A stretch of 64,000 nucleotides of DNA, from contig JAXMDA010000005.1 in NCBI GenBank assembly GCA_046349085.1, positions 186,001 to 250,000 of the forward strand, in the 5' to 3' direction. Positions 59,438-64,000 of the stretch are shown piece by piece. This stretch comes from JAJXWB01 sp046349085. GTDB lineage: Bacteria > Pseudomonadota > Alphaproteobacteria > Rhizobiales > Beijerinckiaceae. How positions within the stretch are numbered: the first letter of the stretch is position 1; the number at the start of each line of letters is the position of its first letter. The notes under the pieces were generated by a model, which worked only from the letters and a program-made list of their open reading frames with translations, ran no database searches and was not told the origin of the DNA. The position numbers and the translations under genes are program-made.

Positions 59438-60565
59438 ATGGCGGACAGGGACGGCGAAACGAAAAAGCCCGGCTTGTTCGGCCGCATGTTCGGGCGCGGG
59501 AAAGAACCGGATCGCGAGCCTTCAGGCGCGCTGGAAGGGCAGTCGGCGGCCGGCATCGGGCAATCGACGGCCGACAGCCGAATGCCGAATGCCGAAAGCG
59601 AGCCTGAAGGCCCGCGGTCCGGCGACGCCCCGAAACTCTCCTGGTGGAAGCGCCTCAAGTCGGGCCTCGCGCGCTCGTCCTCCTCCATCGGGCAGGGCAT
59701 TTCCGACGTCTTCACCAAGCGCAAGCTCGATTCCGCCGCGCTCGACGATCTCGAGGACATTCTGGTGCGCGCCGACCTCGGCGTCGCCGCCTCGACGCGC
59801 ATTGTGGAAGCGGTCGGAAAGGGCCGCTACGACAAGGAAGTTTCCGCCGACGAGGTCCGCAACATCCTCGCCGCGGAAGTTGAGAAGTCGCTCGCGCCCG
59901 TCGCGAGGCCCCTGACCATCGACGTTGCGCGAAAACCGTTCGTCGTGCTGGTCGTCGGCGTCAACGGGTCGGGCAAGACGACGACGATCGCGAAACTCAC
60001 GCAGCGCCTGCGCGCCGAGGGCAGGTCGGTGACGCTGGCGGCCGGCGACACGTTCCGCGCCGCCGCGATCGAGCAGTTGAAAGTCTGGGGCGACCGCCTT
60101 GGCGCGCCGGTCATCGCGGGCGCGCCGGGCGCGGACGCTGCGGGCCTTGCCTTCGACGCCTTGACGCAGGCGCGCGAAAACGGCGCCGACGTCGTGCTGA
60201 TGGACACCGCCGGCCGGCTGCAGAATCGCGCGGAACTGATGGCGGAACTCGAAAAGATCGTGCGCGTGATGAAGAAGGTCGACGACAGCGCGCCGCACGC
60301 CGTCATTCTCGTGCTCGACGCCACCGTCGGCCAGAACGCGCTGAGCCAGGTCGAGATATTCGGCCGCGTCGCCGGCGTCACCGGCCTGGTGATGACCAAG
60401 CTCGACGGCACGGCGCGCGGCGGCATACTCGTGGCCATAGCCGACCGATTCGGCTTGCCCGTGCATTTTATCGGCGTCGGCGAAACCGCCGACGATCTCG
60501 AACCATTCGAGGCGCGCGACTTCGCGCGCGCCATCGCTGGCCTTGATGAGGAGATCACCGCGTGA
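59438..60565 (+). CDS. ftsY: Signal recognition particle receptor FtsY
   Basis: A 375-residue SRP receptor GTPase. The start MADRDGETKKPGLFGRMFGR is followed by an insert (about residues 24-62) encoded by a repeat, then the N domain (LSWWKRLKSGLARSSSSIGQ), and the G domain with VVGVNGSGKTTTIAKLTQRL (G1), DTAGRLQNRAELMAEL and VMTKLDGTARGGIL. FtsY receives Ffh-ribosome complexes at the membrane. Its stop overlaps the start of yciB (GTGA). It lies 13 kb from mtaB, its usual neighbour. Confidence 0.95.
   Translation: MADRDGETKKPGLFGRMFGRGKEPDREPSGALEGQSAAGIGQSTADSRMPNAESEPEGPRSGDAPKLSWWKRLKSGLARSSSSIGQGISDVFTKRKLDSAALDDLEDILVRADLGVAASTRIVEAVGKGRYDKEVSADEVRNILAAEVEKSLAPVARPLTIDVARKPFVVLVVGVNGSGKTTTIAKLTQRLRAEGRSVTLAAGDTFRAAAIEQLKVWGDRLGAPVIAGAPGADAAGLAFDALTQARENGADVVLMDTAGRLQNRAELMAELEKIVRVMKKVDDSAPHAVILVLDATVGQNALSQVEIFGRVAGVTGLVMTKLDGTARGGILVAIADRFGLPVHFIGVGETADDLEPFEARDFARAIAGLDEEITA
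59507..59622. repeat. Inverted-repeat-flanked element (families D and G) in frame inside ftsY
   Basis: The flanks are a 21-base inverted repeat with two mismatches (59507-59527 and 59602-59622). Between them is a run of imperfect units (GGCAGTCGGCGGCCGGCATC, GGGCAATCGACGGCCGACAG, CCGAATGCCGAATGCCGAAA). The reading frame stays open and encodes about 38 residues in the linker before the FtsY N domain. Confidence 0.82.
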
Positions 60566-61164
60566 ACGACGCGCCCGCGCCCCAGCGCAAGAAACTGAAG
60601 CCGGGGTTGAAGCTGCTTCTGGAGATGGGGCCGCTCGTCCTCTTCTTTCTCGTCTACAGCAAGTTCGGAATTTTCGCAGGCACGGGCGCGCTGATGGCCG
60701 CAACCGTCGTCGCGCTCGCCGTCACCTATTCGTTGACCAAACACCTGCCGGTAATGCCGATGGTGACGGCCGCGATGGTCATCGTGTTCGGCGGCGCGAC
60801 GCTGCTGCTGCACGACGCGACTTTCGTGAAGATGAAGGCGACCATCGTCTATCTGCTGTTCGCCGCCGCGTTGCTCGGCGGACTCGTCTTCGGCAAGGCG
60901 CTGCTGTCGGTCGCCTTCGACAGCGTGATGAATCTGACCGAAGAGGGCTGGCGCAAGCTGACGCTGCGCTGGGGCCTGTTCTTCGTCGCGATGGCGGCGG
61001 TCAACGAATTCGTATGGCGCACGCAACCGGAAGATTTCTGGGTGAAATTCAAGGTGTTCGGCTTCGTGCCGCTGACCATCCTGTTCGCCATCTCGCAGAC
61101 GCCGCTGATGCTGAAGCACGAGTTGAAGGGCGACGAGGCCGAGAAGGCGCCGGAGCATCTTTGA
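60562..61164 (+). CDS. yciB: Septation protein A / inner membrane-spanning protein YciB
   Basis: A 200-residue protein with five or more membrane helices (about residues 17-33, 36-52, 60-78, 85-103, 133-150 and 165-180). GPLVLFFLVYSKFGIFAGTG (about residues 25-44) and RWGLFFVAMAAVNEFVWRT match the YciB/IspZ family involved in cell division and envelope maintenance. The GTG start overlaps the ftsY stop (GTGA), so the two are coupled. Confidence 0.93.
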   Translation: MNDAPAPQRKKLKPGLKLLLEMGPLVLFFLVYSKFGIFAGTGALMAATVVALAVTYSLTKHLPVMPMVTAAMVIVFGGATLLLHDATFVKMKATIVYLLFAAALLGGLVFGKALLSVAFDSVMNLTEEGWRKLTLRWGLFFVAMAAVNEFVWRTQPEDFWVKFKVFGFVPLTILFAISQTPLMLKHELKGDEAEKAPEHL

Positions 61165-61229
61165 TCCGGATCGTCGCCGCGTGATCGGCAAGCGCATATG
61201 CCTCCAATTTTCGGATGCGAGGCATCATC

Positions 61230-61781
61230 ATGAAACGTCATTCGGCCGCGATTGTCGCACTCGCAATCGCGCTTCTTGCTGGCCCCGGCTGGCTTGGCAA
61301 TGCGGCTGCGCAAGCGCCTGCGGTCCAGCGGACCGACGCCGGCATTCAAGCGAAGCCGCTCGCGCCCGGGATTTATGTGACAGGGCGCCTCGCGGCCGAT
61401 GACCTGGCGAAACTGAAAGCCGAAGGAGTCGCGGCGGTCGTCGACCTGCTGCCCGACGCCGAGGCGATGTCGGGCGCGACCTCGGCTCAGATGAAGGCGC
61501 GCGCCGCAGCGGCTGGCCTGTTCTTCGCCTTCATTCCGACCGAACCGGGCGCCATTCCCGCGGCCAATGTCGACGCTTTGTCGCGCGCGTTGGCGGAGAG
61601 CGGCCGACCCGTGGTGCTCTATTGCCGTAGTGGAAACCGGGCCACGCACGTCTGGGCGCTGAGCGAGGCGTCTCGTCCGGACGGGGCCGACGCGCCCGCG
61701 ATCGCGCGCGCCGCCGCAGCAGCCGGATTTTCGGTCGCCGACATTGCGCAGGATATCGCTCGTCGCGCGGCGGCGCGCTGA
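61230..61781 (+). CDS. Exported DUF442 (beta-lactamase-hydrolase-like / phosphatase-fold) protein
   Basis: A 183-residue protein with a signal peptide (about residues 1-29, NAAAQAP) and a DUF442/TIGR01244-type domain of the tyrosine-phosphatase fold. The active-site loop is VVLYCRSGNRATHVW (Cys132), with QAKPLAPGIYVTGRLAADDL upstream. Cytoplasmic relatives are fused to sulfide-oxidation enzymes. Here the domain stands alone and is exported, so its substrate is unclear. ATG 61230 has GAGG seven bases upstream. It converges with the DUF2332 gene. Confidence 0.82.
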   Translation: MKRHSAAIVALAIALLAGPGWLGNAAAQAPAVQRTDAGIQAKPLAPGIYVTGRLAADDLAKLKAEGVAAVVDLLPDAEAMSGATSAQMKARAAAAGLFFAFIPTEPGAIPAANVDALSRALAESGRPVVLYCRSGNRATHVWALSEASRPDGADAPAIARAAAAAGFSVADIAQDIARRAAAR

Positions 61782-61785
61782 AACC

Positions 61786-62844
61786 TTACCCCCACTTCGC
61801 CCAGCGGCCGTGCCAGTCAACTTCGGCCAGCACGCGCCGCTCGCCGCCCGGCCAGATGGTCAGCCGCAATTCGCAGGACATCTGCTTCGGGCCGGCCTCC
61901 ATCGACAGCCAGGCGAAGGGCGACACAGGCGTCGCCTGCCGCCCGAGCGCGACAATGGTTTCGCGCAACTGGTCGCGCAAGGCTGCGGGCAAGTACTGGA
62001 AAAACACGCTGTGATAGACGACGCGGCACACGTCTGTCCGGGGAGGCCCCGACATGACGTTGTTCAGCCAGGCGAGCGCGTCGCCCTGCGTGATCGCCAG
62101 ATCGCTCGCCGCGACAATCTCGAGCGCGGGCTCGATGCGACGCAGACGTTCGCTCTGCTCCGGCCAGATATAGGCGAGCATCCGTTCGCGATCGTCGCGC
62201 GCGCGCGCGTCCACCGGGCGCAGGTCGACGGCGGCGCGCGAGGCGATTTGCAGGGGCGTGTCGAGCGCGGGCGCGGCGCCCGTCCAATCGCTGCCGATGC
62301 GCACGGGCGATGTCGGGTCGCCCCAGCGCCTGTTCTCGCCGAAGTCGTAGGCGTAGCGATCGAACAGCAGATTGAGGCCCGCGCTCGCGCCGAGTTCGTA
62401 GAGCGCGAGCGGCATAGGGGTCGCCGCCGCGATCTGCAGAAATCCGCCGAGAAGCACGGCCGAGCGCACCACTTCGTTCGTCTGTGGGGCTGAATCGAGA
62501 AAAGCGGTCATCTCCGAGTCATGTTCGCAGATGGTCGCCGCGATCGCGCTCCAGAACGCATCGTCGTCGCCTGGCGCCTGCGGCGGGTAAAAGGCCGCGA
62601 GCGTCGGCGCGCGCCCGGTTCGCACGAGCAGGTTCAGCGCCGCGCAGCAGCGCAGCGGCATGAGGTCGGGAGCCAGCGAATCCGCTGGCCAGGCCGCGAC
62701 GCGGCGGCCGAAGGCGGAGCTGTCGTCGAGATTGGCGCCGAGCACGCGGCACACGCCGGCGGTGAATGGGCCGCCGAGTTCGGCGCAGGCTTTTGCCTGC
62801 CGCTCGAAGGCTTCGGCGATATCTGCTCTGTCGGCGATCTTCAC
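61786..62844 (-). CDS. DUF2332 family protein
   Basis: A 352-residue soluble protein. EAFERQAKACAELGGPF (about residues 11-27), the segment NEVVRSAVLLGGFLQIA, PLALYELGASAGLNLLFDRY (about 144-163) and RVVYHSVFFQYLP are conserved in DUF2332, which resembles class I methyltransferases through its GASAGLN loop. The activity is unknown. It lies between ccmD and the DUF442 gene, the place where relatives often have ccmG. Confidence 0.85.
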   Translation of the reverse strand: MKIADRADIAEAFERQAKACAELGGPFTAGVCRVLGANLDDSSAFGRRVAAWPADSLAPDLMPLRCCAALNLLVRTGRAPTLAAFYPPQAPGDDDAFWSAIAATICEHDSEMTAFLDSAPQTNEVVRSAVLLGGFLQIAAATPMPLALYELGASAGLNLLFDRYAYDFGENRRWGDPTSPVRIGSDWTGAAPALDTPLQIASRAAVDLRPVDARARDDRERMLAYIWPEQSERLRRIEPALEIVAASDLAITQGDALAWLNNVMSGPPRTDVCRVVYHSVFFQYLPAALRDQLRETIVALGRQATPVSPFAWLSMEAGPKQMSCELRLTIWPGGERRVLAEVDWHGRWAKWG

Positions 62845-62902
62845 GGCGCGCTCCGAATTGCAGCGCCTAATGTCGGTCAGCCGTCCGGCGCCGGCAATCC
62901 CG

Positions 62903-63070
62903 TCAGTCGAGATCGGCTCTTTCGTCGCGCGCCGCGACGGTCACGCCCATCGCCTGCAGCGACTTCTTCAGGCGACGGTAGTCGAGCGCGATGGCCGCGA
63001 TCATGCCGAGCACGGCGACGCCGGTTATGCCGTAGGACAGGGCGATGAAGAAGAAATGGTCGGCGTTCAT
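62903..63070 (-). CDS. ccmD: Heme exporter protein CcmD
   Basis: A 55-residue protein with one membrane helix (FFFIALSYGITGVAVLGMIAAIALDY over about residues 5-30) and a short basic tail (RRLKKSLQ), the standard CcmD layout. It is needed to release holo-CcmE from the CcmABC complex. Its ATG overlaps the ccmC stop in ATGA. Confidence 0.88.
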   Translation of the reverse strand: MNADHFFFIALSYGITGVAVLGMIAAIALDYRRLKKSLQAMGVTVAARDERADLD

Positions 63071-63825
63071 TGCGCAGGCTCGAAACGCGCGGCGCGCGGC
63101 ATGTCGCTGGCGCTCGCCGCAAGACGGGTCAGGCGATCCAGACGGCGGCGCAGGATCTCGTTGCGGATCGACATGAGATGCAGCGCGAGAAACAGGAAGG
63201 TCGCGCCCACCGCCATGATGAGCAGCGGCCAGAGCATGGAGCCGTAGATCGCCGGCCCGCTGGTCTTGAACACGGAGGCCGGCTGATGGAGCGTGTTCCA
63301 CCAGTCGACCGAGAATTTGATGATGGGAATGTTGACGAGGCCGACGAGCGTCATCACGGCGGCGGCCTTGGCGGCGCGCTGCGGCTCCTCGATCGTGTTC
63401 CACAGCGCGATCAGGGCGAGATAGATGAGCAGCAGCACCAGCATCGAGGTGAGGCGGGCGTCCCACACCCAGTATGTGCCCCACATCGGCTTGCCCCAGA
63501 GCGAGCCGGTGACGAGGCAGACGAAGGTGAACATGGCGCCGAGCGGGGCGGCCGACTTCTGCGCGGCGTCGGCGACGGGATGGCGCCAGACGAGCGTGCC
63601 GAGCGCGGCCGACGCCATGACCATGTAGGCGAACAGGCCGAGCCAGGCGGCCGGCACATGGATGTACATGATGCGCACGGTCTCGCCCTGCTGGTAATCG
63701 GCCGGCGCGACGAAGAAGACGAGATAGAGGCCGACGGCGATCAGGATCGCGGCCAGCGCGCCGAAGATCGGCACGGCGCGGGCGGCGAAGCGCAGCACGA
63801 AGGACGGGTTGGCGAAACGAAGCAT
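63067..63825 (-). CDS. ccmC: Heme exporter/handling protein CcmC
   Basis: A 252-residue integral membrane protein with six helices. The Trp-rich heme-handling segment is GKPMWGTYWVWDARLTS (about residues 111-127), and PRIMYIHVPAAWLG-like and DWWNTLHQPASVF blocks hold the conserved histidines. CcmC attaches heme to CcmE during cytochrome c maturation. ccmD follows with a four-base overlap. ccmA and ccmB are not visible and the upstream region is noncoding, so ccmC begins its own transcript here. Confidence 0.95.
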   Translation of the reverse strand: MLRFANPSFVLRFAARAVPIFGALAAILIAVGLYLVFFVAPADYQQGETVRIMYIHVPAAWLGLFAYMVMASAALGTLVWRHPVADAAQKSAAPLGAMFTFVCLVTGSLWGKPMWGTYWVWDARLTSMLVLLLIYLALIALWNTIEEPQRAAKAAAVMTLVGLVNIPIIKFSVDWWNTLHQPASVFKTSGPAIYGSMLWPLLIMAVGATFLFLALHLMSIRNEILRRRLDRLTRLAASASDMPRAARFEPAQ

Positions 63826-63844
63826 GGGCTCCCGGTCACACGAT

Positions 63845-63945
63845 CCTCATCCCGAGATGCGATGCGCCGCATCGCGTCTCGAAGGATGGCCGCGATCCCC
63901 ACGCTTCGAGACGCCCGCTTCGCGGGCTCCTCAGCATGAGGGCGG
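63845..63945. repeat. Nested palindromic repeat, family B
   Basis: Starts CCTCATCCCGAGATGCGAT, has GTCTCGAAGGATGGCC near 63876, CTTCGAGACGCCCGC near 63905, and ends GGGCTCCTCAGCATGAGG. It has the same nested layout as the ubiG copy and lies upstream of ccmC. Confidence 0.85.
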
Positions 63946-63985
63946 TCGTTATTGCTTCTTATGCCCGCATAAATGCGATGGCAAT

Positions 63986-63999
63986 TTGACCTAGATCAT
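63986..63999. promoter_or_regulatory. FNR/FixK-type binding site
   Basis: TTGAC-CTAG-ATCAT matches the FNR/FixK consensus TTGAT-N4-ATCAA at eight of ten positions. It lies 160 bases upstream of ccmC and may also serve a gene to the right of the window. Confidence 0.5.
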
Positions 64000-64000
64000 T

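Overview
High-GC chromosomal DNA from an alphaproteobacterium, most likely order Hyphomicrobiales (Rhizobiales). The evidence is the gene content and order: ffh-rpsP-rimM-trmD-rplS, lysC/ptsP/prfA, dapF-mtaB, ftsY next to yciB and ccmCD, a SUV3-like helicase beside a DUF3108 gene, an IalB-like protein and a GlxA-type regulator. A methylotroph-related family (Beijerinckiaceae/Methylocystaceae) is possible, but no diagnostic pathway gene lies in the window. I see no phage, transposase, CRISPR array, rRNA or tRNA. About 68 protein genes account for nearly all the sequence, so this is mostly core chromosome.

Layout. 0-9 kb: end of a polyprenyl synthase gene, a DUF1345 membrane protein carrying an EF-hand-like loop, a GNAT enzyme, zur-ispG, a bdhA-patatin operon, and a DUF350/DUF1190-like/glutathionylspermidine-synthase-like cassette. 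9-21.8 kb: Old Yellow Enzyme, an LTXXQ protein, rpmB, prfA, ptsP, lysC, ubiG, a divergent DJ-1/GlxA pair, DUF1178, grxC and comF. 21.8-35.9 kb: MltB transglycosylase, DUF1223, a LemA/TPM cluster, IalB-like protein, acs, leuD, a MaoC-like protein, pcm, a small zincin, leuC and a heparinase II/III protein. 35.9-46.5 kb: rsmB, htpX, an SDHAF4-like factor, gloB, an L,D-transpeptidase, metallohydrolase and HAD genes, dapF and mtaB. 46.5-64 kb: purH, rplS, trmD, rimM, rpsP, ffh, hisC, DUF3108, the SUV3-like helicase, rluA, ftsY, yciB, and ccmD/ccmC at the right edge.

The genes mainly serve translation and ribosome biogenesis (rpmB, rplS, rpsP, prfA, rimM, trmD, mtaB, rsmB, rluA), membrane targeting by the SRP pathway (ffh, ftsY), amino-acid synthesis (lysC, dapF, leuC, leuD, hisC), isoprenoids and quinones (ispA, ispG, ubiG), the cell wall (mltB, ldt), acetate and hydroxybutyrate metabolism (acs, bdhA), and cytochrome c maturation (ccmC, ccmD).

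Two signals stand out from the ordinary gene content. First, ten GANTC sites (the CcrM methylation motif of Alphaproteobacteria) lie within 245 bp in the 483-bp gap before the SUV3-like helicase. Nine of them fall in two groups at roughly one- or two-turn spacing, and a perfect DnaA-box 9-mer lies 72 bp upstream. Second, several families of short palindromic repeats occur not only between genes but in frame inside genes (ubiG, ftsY, the helicase), at the N-terminus of a TPM protein, and at the C-terminus of rluA. They appear to add new peptide segments to housekeeping proteins.
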